This document shows positions 22,530 through 34,879 of a stretch of 64,000 nucleotides of DNA, piece after piece. The DNA lies in contig NC_080067.1 in assembly GCF_949987535.1 (NCBI RefSeq), positions 56,912,405 to 56,976,404 of the forward strand, given 5' to 3'. The number at the start of each line of letters is the position of its first letter. Position 1 is the first letter of the stretch. The notes beneath the pieces were generated by a model that searched no databases, was not told the origin of the DNA, and saw only the letters and a program-made list of their open reading frames with translations. This stretch comes from Balaenoptera acutorostrata. Lineage: Eukaryota > Chordata > Mammalia > Artiodactyla > Balaenopteridae. The translations under genes were made by a program, and so were the position numbers.

Positions 22530-24230
22530 TAAAAATATCTAGTTAAATTTTGGAAAATTGGTTGGGGTTTTGGGATGGGCTTGAAACAGATATAAGGCCC
22601 ATTCTCCACTCCGTCCAAATTTGATATCCAACATATCAAACCAAGAAAAGGATTAGATTCAAATCACAAGCAATGCCTGTATATAAATTTATTATGAAAA
22701 ATGGGTTACTATCTTACTGATTTAAACCTGCTTTTTCACAATATATTGTGACCATATCTCTATGTAATTTAATGGAATATGTTGAAATTTATAAAAATAG
22801 ATGATTTTCCCTGTTTATGTAATGGATAAGCCAAGCCTCAGAATGTCTGCCACACCCATATCTACCTTCTGAAGGTTTTCTATATCCATGGCCCCTGCTG
22901 AGGGAGCAGGACCATATCGTTTCTTACAGACAGGGAGCTGTTTCTTGTCACCTGACTCCACCTCTCTGGTCACAAATGATTGGAGCAGAGGAGGGTACTT
23001 CCTCAGGGATTGCAAACTCAAAAGCCAACAGAGGCCAGGCAAGTGAGCAGGCAGATGCGTGAGACAAGAGGGAGAGTTCACTGGAGACAGCAAAGAACTG
23101 GAGACGGCATGCCCTATCTTCAGGGAGAGGATGATACTTAGCTTTTGCCAACCGTTGTCATCCAGGAATAAAGACTAAAGATAGTCCAGATCTTTAGATT
23201 TTCAAGAAAAGCTAAAAATTCCTATTTTAGATGAAATTCCCTGAAGCGAAAAATGATTTAAATTTGTGTTTCTGGTTAGGCTAAACTACTTTTGGTATGT
23301 ATGTTTTTCTTTTTTTAGTAAATAAACTGAGCTGTTGATAATTATCGAAGAGCAAAGAGATTGAGATTTTAATCTTCTAACAGGTACTTAGAGCCATTCT
23401 GTGTTTCTAGTGAAATGTGGAGACCTGTGCTTTCATAGTCCCTGAGAAGGGTCACTGCCGATGGTTGTGGAGATTATGTTCCAATTGGCCCTGAGAGGCG
23501 AGTCAAGACTGAAGAACAGCCTTATACTTATCAAGGCACATGCCCTGGCATGGAGCTCCATCAGGCTGGAAGAAGGGGAACTTGCTTGTAACTTTATAGG
23601 CTGTATTTCTAATAACTTGCTTAAAAGCGTGTTTTGTTCTAACGACTTAATTTATTTAGGGATGGGAATACTGTTCTCCCTACCTCTCCCACCTCCCATA
23701 GCTGAGTCATCTGAGAAAGGGGACTTTTCCAGATTTCTGCAGGGGCCTCACCACCCTACCCTAAGGTACTCACACAGGGTGTGAATTGGTGGAGCAGAGA
23801 ACCAAACCACTATTACTGATATCAGTGTATTGCATCCCATAGGGATGTTGGGACAAAATACAAGATGAAAACTTATGCCATAGTGTATGGCAGTAATAAT
23901 CTTAGCCTTGAACGTTGTTCTTTTGTCAGACATTTTATAAATACCTCCTTCCCTAGACATACCAGGTCATAGAGCAATCATGGAGCATCCTTTAGAGAGT
24001 CCCTACGTGTTGCGAACTCCCCAGGGATGCCTCTTCCAGAGAGAGATGCCATTTATCCATCTTCTACTTATAACAGTTGAGTTTGCTCCCGTTTTGTGCA
24101 GAAGCCCAGTATTTCCAAAATAACGAATACAGATACATGTCCATTTTGTGAATTACATAATTTAAAATATTGGAATAATTCATATTAATATGAAACATAT
24201 CATTGATGGCAAACGTTCCATGTATTGGAA
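22530..24230. other. Unassigned sequence
   Basis: No gene found. Open frames at 22815-23093 (minus), 23461-23784 (plus) and 23748-23960 (minus) have no recognisable domain. The block 22800-23120 has the look of an old interspersed repeat but I cannot name it. Confidence 0.35.
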
Positions 24231-24239
24231 TGAACATGT

Positions 24240-24430
24240 TTTTAAAATCAAAAGACCAGAATTCAAATCTCAGCTCTACCACCTTACTGCCTATGATATC
24301 CTGAGTAAGTATCTTTTGTAATTTTATCTGTATCCCCATTTAATTTGCAAAATGAGGATAATAATGTTTTCTTCTTTTGGCTGTTGTCAGGAATAATTAA
24401 AATTATGCATGCAAAGACAATAGCCCCAAA
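24240..24430 (+). repeat. MIR SINE, sense
   Basis: 'agaattcaaatctcagctct', 'accaccttactgcctatg' and 'aaaatgaggataataatg' follow the MIR body in order. Diverged and incomplete. Confidence 0.65.
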
Positions 24431-24439
24431 ACGTTAATT

Positions 24440-25980
24440 AATTCCATTCCCTCATATGTGTAATAAACATATCAATACCTTCAAATGGTGACCAACTTAT
24501 GAAAGCTTCATTGGTTAAGATCATAACCATGATCCACCAGAAATAAATATTGGGAGTCACAAAACAGTAACAGGTACTTGTATAATATATTTTCATTTTT
24601 ATTAATATTCTCACTCAGATCGTGTGTCATAAAGTCCTTGTTTCTCTTAAAGTCATGAGGCATTCGTCCTGTAATAATTTGCCTGACTAGACATATGTAA
24701 TTTTTTTTTTTCTAAGGGGTAAGGAACTTTTCAAATCTTTCATTCTCACCAAGTACCTAGGGCACAAGGCATGGGTTAGGCCAGAGGCCTCATTTTACAG
24801 ATGAGGAGATTCAGTGATTTATTCCTAACTGAGACTGATCTCATAAATCCTCATAACATGGGCAAGGGAATAGGATTTTCAGCAGCTTGACCAGAAGAGA
24901 ATCTGATAGCCTTGTGTATTATGTGAAAAATTTGACTAACATTTTTGCTACAGTGCTCTAAAGCTTTTATCACATTAAATTATGAATTAACACTAATGAT
25001 GCTCATTAGGCAGAGTTCACCTCTTATTCTCAGTATACATTTAAGGGATTAAAAAAAATAAAATTTACATGATTACTCCACAAATTTCCTAGGACAGCTT
25101 TTTTTTTTAACTTCACAGATTTGAATTACTAAGTTTTTTGTTCTCTCTGAACCTCAATAGTCTCTCCTGGGAGTAAAAGAGCTAATATAACCCATGTTTC
25201 CCCACTTTGCTTACTCTAAGGGAATAGGTGAATGATTAAAGAGATAATGAATGTGAGAAGAACTCCCTGGAGGAAAGACATTTCATAAACATGAAGTGAA
25301 GACTTGGCTGACTCAGGAATTCTAACAGCTCAGAGATATGGATAAATCTTTTGGTATGGACCCTCGCTACTTAGTCTACCCACCTCATGAACACCTTAAA
25401 AGTGGATTCTGGAGAGTTTCCAAAATGTCATACTGATCCTACTTACAGCAAAATTCATCATACAGTTTGTAATTAACACCAAGTATTTATGAAATTCAAT
25501 GATTCATCTCTCAATGTTTTTGCTGATTGGGAAGCAGATTAGTACTCAGGTCTAGCATGGAGTTGGAAGGCCTATGTAATGTAGCCAAACCTGCTTACTT
25601 GGCTTTTTATGGCCTTTTAGAATAAAAAGTGCTGTCCCAGAACCACTTCCTTTAAAACAAATTGATGTTTTTATTTTCTGAAGCTTTTCTAGGAGAATGG
25701 AAGTGAATTGGTAAAATTTTAAAAAGCCAAAAGCAAAAGATAAAAACTCACAGCTGGAAGAATTGAATGACTACTATATCCAGCTGTTTTCCGGGGACCT
25801 AGAGTATGTTGGGGATGTCAAGATGTTATTGTATATGTGGCTGGAAGCTCCTCATTATGCCTCTAGCTCTGTGGGGTGAAATGGAAAACAATTTCAGAAG
25901 AACAAATAAAGAAATGATTTTCCAACCCAACTTTTGTGTTAAATGAGAGGCATAGCATTTTGTTAGATTAGAAAATCAGC
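24440..25980. other. Unassigned sequence with a weak MIR-like patch
   Basis: Around 24785-24815 'cattttacagatgaggagat' resembles an antisense MIR 3' part. The remainder is AT-rich, repeat-poor and without a supported exon. Confidence 0.35.
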
Positions 25981-25997
25981 CAAGAGACACAGTACAG

Positions 25998-26348
25998 GGG
26001 ACTTCCCTGGTGGCACAGTGGTTAAGAATCCGCCTGCCAATGCAGGGGACACGGGTTCAAGCCCTGGTCCAGGGAGACCCCACATGCCACGGAGCAACTA
26101 AGCCCGTGCACTACAACTACTGAGCCTGTGCTCTAGAGCTTGCGAGCCACAGCTACTGAGCCCACCCGCTGCAACTACTGAAGCCTGTGTGCCTAGAGCC
26201 TGTGCTCCGCAACAAGAGAAGCCACCGCAATGAGAAGCCCATGCACCGCAACGAAGAGTAGCCCCCACTCGCCGCAACTAGAGAAAGCCCATGCGCAGGA
26301 ACGAAGACCCAACACAGCCATAAATAAATAAATTAAAAAAAAAAAAAG
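25998..26348 (+). mobile_element. CHR-type SINE, long subtype
   Basis: Starts GGGGACTTCCCTGGTGG, B box GGTTCAAGCCC, long-subtype body with repeated CTACTGAGCC units, and tail TAAATAAATAAATTA(A)n. Perfect 15-bp target duplication AGAGACACAGTACAG at 25983-25997 and 26349-26363. Confidence 0.95.
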
Positions 26349-26942
26349 AGAGACACAGTACAGTTACGCACATTCAAGATTGTTATGTATCCTTGATGAA
26401 TTGGCTTTTAAAAAATCATTATAAAATGTCCTTCCCCTGTATGAACTTCCTTAGCTTGGCTTCCTCTGTCAGTGCTCTTCTATCTGTTTTTGTAACAAAT
26501 AATTTTTTTAAATGTCTTGTCTGTTGCTGGTTTTCATAACCTCTTCATTGTTGCAGATTTAGAAATTATCAGATGGCATCTCCAATCATTGGGATAAAGC
26601 TGGACTTTTTAATGGTGCTGGACAACTGGGTAATCATTTGGAAGAAGTTAAAATTAGATCCATGTCTCACATTATACCCAAGAAGAAACTCCAAAGGAGT
26701 GAGGGATCTAAATGTAAAAAATACAAACATACAAGTATGTGAAGAAAACATGGATAAATTCATCTTTAACATTATTAAAGACACAGGGGCTCTAACTGTG
26801 ACTCAAAATCCAGGGTCAATAAAAGCAAAGTTCTGACTACATAAAAGTTTAATAAAAAAAGCTTTCATGACCAAAAAAAAAAACCAAAAAACCACATATC
26901 ATAAACAAAACCAAAGGAAAAACTACGAGAAAATATCTGTAA

Positions 26943-27011
26943 CATATACCACAAAGATTATATATATATAAAAATACATATATATATATAATCTTTGTCT
27001 GTGGTATATGT
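26943..27011. repeat. TA-rich imperfect inverted repeat
   Basis: ATATACCACAAAGATTATAT (from 26944) is mirrored by ATATAATCTTTG-TC-TGTGGTATAT (ending about 27009), with a short AAAATACATA-type centre and a small unmatched insert in the right arm. It would fold into a hairpin. It lies inside the old L1 fragment and is followed by an (AG)n run at 27018-27032. Confidence 0.7.
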
Positions 27012-27188
27012 ATATATGAGAGAGAGAGAGAGAACTTGTAGAAATTGAGAAACAAAGGACCAAAACCTATTAGAAAAATGGGAAAAAATCATGAGTAGAC
27101 ACAAAAATATATAAGGAGCATTCGAACATATGGAAAGATGTTCAGATTCACTTATAATTAGAGAAATGTACATTAAAACAATACTGAA

Positions 27189-27286
27189 GGGGCTTCCCTG
27201 GTGGTGCAGTGGTTGAGAATCTGCCTGCCAATGAAGGGGACACGGGTTCGAGCCTTGGTCTGGGAAGATCCCACATGCCACGGAGT
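27189..27286 (+). mobile_element. SINE head only: tRNA-like part of a CHR element, 3' truncated
   Basis: About 98 bases from GGGCTTCCCTGGTGGTGCAG through the B box (GGTTCGAGCC) to CCACATGCCACGGAG, then abrupt return to old L1 text. No body, no A-rich tail and no evident target duplication, unlike the other SINE copies here. Confidence 0.85.
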
Positions 27287-28894
27287 AAAAGAATATATAT
27301 AGCATGATACCCTTTATGTGAGAAGGAACGGAAATAAAAAAAATACACATGTATCTGCACATGTATACAAAAGAGATACTGGAAAGATAAACGAGAAACT
27401 AAAGAGACTGGTTATCTACAGAGGTTGGTAGGAAAGGTGCAGGAAGAAGGAATGAATGGGGACAGGTTAGTAGGGATGAAAATGTAGAGATACTTTTCTG
27501 AGTATTTTTTTTATAGGTTTGACTTTTAGAACCGTAGTGATGTTTCACGTACATACCTTCTCCCCATTTAATAATTAAAATCAACCAGGAACTGGGAGAA
27601 AATCCAAAATGGAATGTAATCAGTAACAAATGAACCTAACTGTATTACAAATGGATGACATTACTGCACTGAGGTTGAACGGACAGAAAAGCACTAACCT
27701 AAATAGCTTTGGAAAATAATACTTTGGCTGGATGCTGTGAGGCTAAAGATAAAAAGAACTGTATGCAAATACTGTTATCTAGTTAGTAAATCTGTTTCTC
27801 ATAGGGGTATAGATGAGCAATTGTGTAACTACTTTATGTGTATACTAGTATTGAACAAACAAGTGAATATATTGTAGAAAATGAGAGCTGGGTCTCTCAC
27901 TGTTGGAGAAAGAATTTAGAGGTAAATCAAGGGAAAAAGGTGGAATGAGCCTCATGGTGTTGGATTGGAATCATAGGTATGATTCATGAATATGAATTTA
28001 CAGATTTTATATATGTATAGACACAGATAGATATATGTAGAAATAAATGTAGATGTGTGTATGTGTGGGTTAGTATTCATATGTATATTTCCCATCTTTG
28101 TCCACTGAGAGAGCCCAGGAGTAATGATACTCTAGTAGCCATGAGTACTCCTAGTGGCAAAATCTCGGTTTATAAATTCGCTTGTCCTATGAAAGAAACC
28201 AGAACTCTTTGGAAAAGTTGGGGAGGAAAAAAATAAAAGATGAGACTGGAACATCTTGTGATGTCAGAAAAAAGAAGTATTCAAAAAAAGGATGACATTG
28301 TGTCATAAGGACACAGGAGCTAAGGTGGAACTCCCAATGGCCAAGAATGTAATGATTCAAACAATAAAAATATATAACAATAACATTGGATTATGACCAG
28401 TAGAGTAAAATAAGTATCCTTGAGTCAATACGGATATAAATACATAATGAAATAAATAAATTTCATTTATTTATGAAAGAAAAACTCTTTATGTAAGGAG
28501 AAGGGACAACTCTTCCCTATAGAAAAATCTCAATTAAAAAATGTTGAAGGAATGAAGGAAATATAAAATCATTACTGGGCAAACCAATAGAAAGAGCCAC
28601 TAAGTAAGATAGATGCTAAAATCATTGGGCAAAAGTTTGAGGAGAAACAGGGTTTTAGCACAGTCTCAAACCATCTCCATTAATTCAAAGGGAATAATAG
28701 TAACTTCAGAGAGGAAAAACTTCACAGACACCACCTTGATCAAGGTTAATATCACCAGTAATAAGGCATGACCCTCTGTTATGTTCTGAGAAGGACAAAA
28801 CATTACTTCATGTAGTATTCTTGCCCAAAAGGCTTAAGGTCAATCTAATTATGAGAAAACATGAGAAAACAACCAAATTGAGCACCTGTGAAAT

Positions 28895-29185
28895 GTATCA
28901 TGTATTCAAAGAGTACATTATATATATACACAGACACACATATGAAGCACAGATTAAAGGATAATAAAACAAATATTCACTTCTTACCATTAAGCTTAAA
29001 TAGTACCAACACCTCAGAAGTTCCTATGATCCCTTCCTCAATTTTATCCTCCATATTCTTCTACCAAATGTAACCGCTTCTCTCAATAGTGTGTTAAAAA
29101 TTTCCCTCTTCTTTTTTTATGGTTTTACCACATGTATATATTTTTTTCCTAAATAATGTACTGTTTAATCTAGTAAACAGTGAAT
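28895..29185. other. Unassigned AT-rich stretch
   Basis: Contains 'tatatatacacagacacaca' near 28920. No repeat family or gene assigned. Confidence 0.3.
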
Positions 29186-29189
29186 TCAT

Positions 29190-29640
29190 ATGGTATATGG
29201 TATATTAGCTGGATCCAGCTCTGCAAAGTTACAATCAAGGTGTTTGGAGCTGAGCCATCTCAAGGCTCAACTTGGGGAGAATCTGCTAACAAGCTCAGTC
29301 ACATGGCTGTTGGCAGGACTCTGGTACTCCTTGGTTGGTGACATCAGTTCTTTATCATGTGAGCTTCTCTGTAGGCCAGCACATAACATGGTGGCTGGCT
29401 TCCCTCTGAGTGAATAAGGGAGAGAGGAAGAGAGAGGAAGCAAGAAGGAAGTCACTATCTTTTTTTGCCACCTAATCTTGGAAGTACTTTTCGCCATATT
29501 CCATTTGTTAGAAGCAAGTCACTAGCCCACTCTCAAGGCAAGGGGATGACACTAGGGCCTGAACAGGAAGTGGAAGTCATTGGGGCCCATGGTTGGGGCT
29601 GCCTCTCCCACAAACAACGAATAGCAACATGGAGGGCAAG
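29190..29640. repeat. Old mammalian interspersed repeat, family not named
   Basis: Text such as 'ccatttgttagaagcaagtc', 'aggcaaggggatgacactag' and 'cattggggcccatggttggg' is of a widely dispersed mammalian type. It may belong to the same class as 57285-58120. I cannot assign it with confidence; a MaLR/ERVL-type origin is one possibility. Confidence 0.4.
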
Positions 29641-29649
29641 AGGAAGAGC

Positions 29650-30245
29650 AGGGTTGGAAACTGGAAGGATAAGCAGTTCCATTTTGGACACATTGAGTAT
29701 AAAGTGTTGGTGAATATTTAGGTGAAGAGGTCCATCTGGAAATGAGATGTTGTGCCTGAGGCTCAGGTATAGGATCAGAACAAGAGGTAAAGATTTAGGT
29801 ATCTTCAGCCTGCCAGTGGCAATTAAAACCAGAGGCTAGAAGCAAGTAACACTCAGGGAAAATGTGCAGGCTGAAGTGGGGAGCACCAATATTTAAGACA
29901 CATGCAGATAAAGAGAAGCTCACAAAAGAGATAGAAACAGGATGATCAGAGAGGCAGAAGGAGAATCAAGAGCTAGGCACCACAGAAACCAAGGATGAGA
30001 GCTTTTGAAGAAGAGGTGAGAAGTCATCAGTGGCAACAGCCACAGGGCCGTCTGTTAAGATGACTACCAGGAAGTATTCACTGAATTGGAAATTAAGAGG
30101 TCACTGGAGGCCTTGGTAAGGCTAGTTTTGATGGAATGGTGGTAATGGAAGACAGATTCTTCGGTTGAGAACTGAATATGAGCTGAGGAAGTAAGGAAAC
30201 TGAATGAGTTTAGACTACTCTCTTTAAAAGGCTAGAAGGAAGTTA
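29650..30245 (-). mobile_element. L2 LINE fragment, antisense
   Basis: 'cagttccattttggacacat', 'gatgagagcttttgaagaag' and 'ggtcactggaggccttggta' fit the complement of the L2 3' region. The same segment types recur at 33355-34740 and 55770-56260. Confidence 0.5.
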
Positions 30246-30254
30246 TATACTACC

Positions 30255-30880
30255 TCTGTTACTGAACCAAACTTGGGTCCCCTCGCCCACTGTGCAGCAA
30301 AGCCAATCTACTGACACTGGGCTGTGGTGAAGGAAAGTATAGCATTTATTGCAGGGTGCCAAGTAAGGAGATTGGGCAGCTGGTGCTCAAAAGACCTGAA
30401 CTCCCTGATGGCTTTCTGGAAAGGGTTTTTAAAAGGCAAGATTTGGGGTGAGGGTTGCAGCTCATGGACTTTCTTCTGATTGGTTGGTGGTGAGTTAACA
30501 GAGTGATGTTTTAGAAATCTTGATCATCAACATTCTGGTTCCAGCCAGTCTGGGGTCTACCTGCTTGTGGTCAGCAAGTAGTCACCTGGGTATTGGTGGG
30601 GGGTGGGTCTCAGTTTCTGCAGAATAACTCAAAGTTATGCATCAGATTGTTGTGTATATCCCTTGAGGATGAACTAGGACTCTGTTTTATACCTGAACTC
30701 TTATTTAAGCTATCATTACTTTTCTTTCTTGACTGCTTTACCTTTGTTTCTGTGTTCCCTCACTTCCCTAACCTTTAGTAACCTCTTCAGTCCACTCTTT
30801 GGAAATCGGGGAAGGCCTAGGAGACTAAAGCCTTTTTCTACAAAAAGAAAATGGGGGATGTAGAGGGGTTTTTATAGCTG
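30255..30880 (-). mobile_element. LTR-like element, copy 1
   Basis: Shares an order of blocks with 59890-60380, including GTTTTTAAA-GGCAAGATTTGGGG at about 30425-30455 and the nearly identical TTCTGATTGGTTGGTGGTGA at 30474. The latter is the complement of a CCAAT-box promoter block, suggesting LTR U3 sequence on the minus strand. The boundary is uncertain; a TG start near 30257 is possible. I cannot name the family. Confidence 0.5.
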
Positions 30881-30889
30881 GGAGGTCCC

Positions 30890-33350
30890 TGTAGCATCCT
30901 GCTTGGTATCGATCCCCCCTTTTCTTTGATACTCTTCAATCCTGAGGGGGACAGGAGTGGGACTGAAAGGGAATAAAGTTTTGGATAAAGAGGCTACCAT
31001 AAACTCAGCAGGGGAACTCAGTTTTAGAGGGCCTTGGTTTTGGGGGGGACTCAGTTTCACTCTTGTGTGAGTGTGTTACACTCAAGCGGTTATTTGAGAT
31101 AGATGAGAAATTCCCATTCTGCCAATTATCATCCAATAAAAAGACTACATTTTAAAACATTTTCTGTTAACTCCTTATATGTAAAAGATGACTCTATATT
31201 TCTTGAACATGTACTTGTTCCTATGCTCTTTAAAACTGGTAGAATATTTCCACAATTGCTGACTATATGAAATGCATTTCCCATCATCAATCTCATAAAT
31301 ATTCAGCTATTGTACTTTTCCCCAAACAGCCAGAGTTTTATTCATTATATTGAATTGCAATCTCACCCTTCCTTTCTGCTCCTTTGTAAAGAGAAAGATA
31401 ATATTTCGGCAGTTTTTGCAACGCCTTAGCCTTGAGTGAATATAAATATAAGCATGATTGATTTTCTGAACTTGCTTTTTTTCCATGTTCCAGTGCTTTA
31501 TGCATTATAGGTGGGATGACTGACAAATCAGGTCTGATTGCTAACTGGAAAGCAAAACATATTAAAAGCATAGCACATATATCCAGTTTGCTCTCAGTGC
31601 AAACCCTGAAAATGTGATGCTTCTAGTGATCTAGTGCATGCTATCTAATTACCTGCTCTTTTGCTTTGACTCAGCCATTCAGGAATTACACTATCAGTGT
31701 CTGGCAGGTCAGGGGTGATTGCTAATTAAATGGTGGAATTCACTTCGCCTCACCTTGACTCATCTTTCTTCCCCCTCCCCACTCTGCAGTGACACTCTTC
31801 CTCAAAAAGCATTACTTCTCTTCACGTGTAGGCCAGAAAATGAAGGCTGGTGCTCTTATCCCTGTTTGAAGCCCAAATTCTCAAGGTAATTTTACTTCAA
31901 GGATTGGTGAAATAGGAATTCTGTCCTCTCCTCTTTCTAAGTCCTGGTATAAAGAGGTCTTTTTGTGTCAGTGCCCTTAATGGCAAGGCAAGACCCCTGG
32001 GGTTTCTATTCTTCCAGCATCACCTCAGCAATCAACTAGTGGCCCTGAAAGGAGAGGCCATCTTTGCCTTTGTGTTTGAAATGAGAGTTCACGATTCACA
32101 CCAGGAAATCAGTGGGCACGTGCAGGCTGAAAAGGAAGAATTGATTTCCTTTTATCCTCCCACTAATCTGAATGTCACCTCAGAAATGCCCAGGATTTAA
32201 TTGATCTGTGACAACTTCGTGGCAACCACAGCCCCATATTGAATAATTAAGAATATTAAGGAGTTTGGAGGCACTAGCAACACTGAGAGGTAAGGATCTG
32301 CTTCTCCTATTGGGACCTCATCACTAAGCATTTGAATAGAATTTGATTCTTATAAGTGCTTTAAAATAGTTTCTCTCTGTTTATCTGAAGGTGGCTTAGA
32401 AGTATCATGGGAGACTGAACCATATAAAATTGCCAAAATCTGTGTGTTTTTCCACTTTGAAGACGGCATTTTCATATGGTTCAGCTTAATATTAGCTTCT
32501 GTCGGAGAAATGCAAGATTGAAGCCCAGATAGATGAAATGAATTCTGAGTTCCCATCCAGAACTTTTGCCCTTATACCTAATGGATTAGTAAAGTCACTG
32601 GTCTCTTCATTAACAAAACATCTGTTGCCTATCTTTTCTTGTCTTGAGCATTGAGACAAGAATGCCAAGGGTTGGGTATGTACTAGCTCTGCTTAATTAC
32701 CCAGTAGGCAAATTAGGCACGCCTGTAAGGCCCTGCAAAACAGGATGTTATATAGTTTGTAATTTAGTTTAAAATTATTCAACATAGAAAGTGTAATACA
32801 TATATGTGTGTTTAGTTAGTTTAACGTACCTCTACGGGCAGATAGCTGATGTGTGAAGTACCTTAATCAGAAATACACACTCCAAGGGAGGTTAGTTAGC
32901 ATCTGAAAGACTCTACTCAGGTAGCTACTGTAAATGTTTAACTCTCTGCCATTTCAATTAGCACTAGAGGGTTTATTAGGTAGCTTGAGGGATGCTAGCA
33001 ATAATTTTAAAGGAGTGAAATAAGTACTATTCAAGATAAATATATTGGCTAGGAATGTGGCACAGGCACCACTGCCCTTGCATGAACGAAGCATAGGAAT
33101 CTAGGGTGCTCTTGACCTAGGGCTCTGATTCCTATTAGAGAAGGTTGGCTGAATCCTGTTACGGGGTATGGTTGCATTTGCCTTGAGTGAATCTTACATG
33201 AAAGGTGCCTGTTGCAGTGCTTTTAAGGACAGAGAAAAGGGAAATTCATGGACTTTTGATACTGGATATATAACTGTACGTGATTGGGTTTGTTTTCAGA
33301 AAAAGAACATTCTGACAGCAGTGTAGAGGCTGCATTGGGGTGATCCAGGA
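30890..33350. other. Unassigned, repeat-poor sequence
   Basis: No repeat or exon recognised over about 2.4 kb. Sites of the TAATTA homeodomain-core type occur at 31644 and 31719 inside a block (31620-31780) that might be a conserved non-coding element. Frames at 31338-31571 and 32350-32556 (minus) have no motifs. Confidence 0.4.
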
Positions 33351-33354
33351 CGGG

Positions 33355-33651
33355 AGAGAGAAAGAGAGAGGGAGGCCATGGTAGTTGCAGAAGGATGAAG
33401 GCCTCAGCTAAGGTTGCGGCCGTGTGAGTAAGTGGAATAGAGAAGATAGATTTGAACGATTTATAAGAGAAGACTAAATGGATTTAATGAATAATTAGAT
33501 ATGGGGGGAGGGCACATAGGTGAAGAGGTGGTCATAAAGACAACCTCCAGTGTGTCTGATTTGCATGGTGTCATTTACTAAAATAGAGAATCAAAGGTAA
33601 GGAAGAGGTTGGGGGCCAGTAGAGAATAGCTATTTTTTTTTTAATATAAAT

Positions 33652-33686
<35 letters not shown>

Positions 33687-34740
33687 TGGCTGTGTTGGGT
33701 CTTCGTTTCTGTGCGAGGGCTTTCTCTAGTTGCGGCAAGCGGGGGCCACTCTTCATCGCGGTGCGCGGGCCTCTCACTGTTGTGGCCTCTCTTGTTGCGG
33801 AGCACAGGCTCCAGACGCGCAGGCTCAGTAGTTGTGGCTCACGGGCCTAGTTGCTCCGCAGCACGTGGGATCTTCCCAGACCAGGGCTCGAACCTGTGTC
33901 CCCTGCATTGGCAGGCAGATTCTCAACCACTGCGCCAACCAGGGAAGCCCGAGAATAGCTATTTTTGAAAAAGATAAATGTGAGATGCTTGTAAGACATT
34001 CAGGTGGAGTAGTCCAATAGGTAGGTATATAATATGTATGCCCACATATACATATATACATATTTATTGTCTGGGGCTCAGGAGGGAGACCTGGGCTGGA
34101 GACGGGTATTTAATGCATTCAAAAAACATCTATTAATTATTTTCTGTACTTCAGGCCAAGATTAGTAGGATCCTTGCTTTCATTATGATTAGAGTATTTG
34201 GTAGACAGTATAATGGACCTACTTGAAGTCTTGAGGATGAAGTTACCTAGGAAGAGTGTGGTTAAAAGTGCAGAAACAGAATTCCAGGAATGATTAATAT
34301 TTAAGAGGCAGGAGAAAGAAGGATGAATGATATGAAAGATTTTATATGAATAAAAATGAGGAGGATTGGCCAAACAGGAGGAAAATGAGAAGAGAAGAAA
34401 ATTATACCAAGGAAGTCAAGGGATATAAAAGTTTCAAGGAGGGAATGGTGAACAGAATCCCATACTGCAGAAATCTAATAAATAAGGAATGGAAATATCC
34501 ATGCTACGTGACTCTTTGGAGGTGCAAGTGTGAGATCATTTTCCTGTAGTAAGGGGAATAGTGGATTGAAGGCTGAGTACTGAAAAAAGAACGAGAAGTG
34601 ATAGAGTAGAAAAGAATCTTTAAAAAGCTTGGCCAGAGAGGGGTACTGGAAATTTTGGGGCAGGGGGTTTTGGAGAGAGAAAGTGTCCAGAGCTCTGCTT
34701 CCTGCTCTGTCTGATATAGGACAGAACTCTATAAAAATGA
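33355..34740 (-). mobile_element. L2 LINE fragment, antisense, split by a SINE
   Basis: Typical complement-of-L2 text: 'tggtgtcatttactaaaata', 'acattcaggtggagtagtcc', 'gggctcaggagggagacctg' and 'gtttcaaggagggaatggtg'. Ancient and non-coding. Interrupted at 33638-33950. Confidence 0.6.
33638..33950 (-). mobile_element. CHR-type SINE, short subtype
   Basis: Complement orientation with a long (TTTA)n tail at 33650-33686 and head ending CCAACCAGGGAAGCCC. Perfect 16-bp target duplication GAGAATAGCTATTTTT at 33622-33637 and 33951-33966. Confidence 0.95.
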
Positions 34741-34752
34741 CTTACACAAATG

Positions 34753-34872
34753 GGAATTCCCTGGTGGTCCAGTGGTTAAGACTGCACGGTTTCACTGCTG
34801 AGGGCCTGGGTTCGACCCCTGGTGGGGGAACTAAGATCCCACAAGTGGCTTGGTAAAACAAAACAAAAGAAA
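34753..34872 (+). mobile_element. Short tRNA-Glu SINE, older CHR/Bov-tA-like type
   Basis: Starts GGAATTCCCTGGTGGTCCAG, has B box GGTTCGACCCC and ends 'gatcccacaagtggcttgg' plus an (AAAAC)n tail. Only about 110 bases long. Likely imperfect target duplication ACTTACACAAATG (34740) and ACTTGCACATAAATG (about 34878). Confidence 0.85.
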
Positions 34873-34879
34873 ACAGAAA

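Larger units (their letters stand above)
26575..28890 (+). mobile_element. Old L1 ORF2 C-terminus and long 3' UTR (L1ME/L1MC type)
   Basis: 26590-26830 retains an 87-codon frame with L1 ORF2 C-terminal text (DPCLTLYPRRNSKGVRDLNVKN). 27050-27180 ('gagaaatgtacattaaaac') and 27290-27480 ('gagactggttatctacagag') continue it. 28540-28880 ('gaccctctgttatgttctga', 'ggcttaaggtcaatctaatt') resembles the long 3' UTR of L1M elements. The middle part is assigned by continuity only. Interrupted by a SINE head and by an inverted repeat. Confidence 0.6.
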
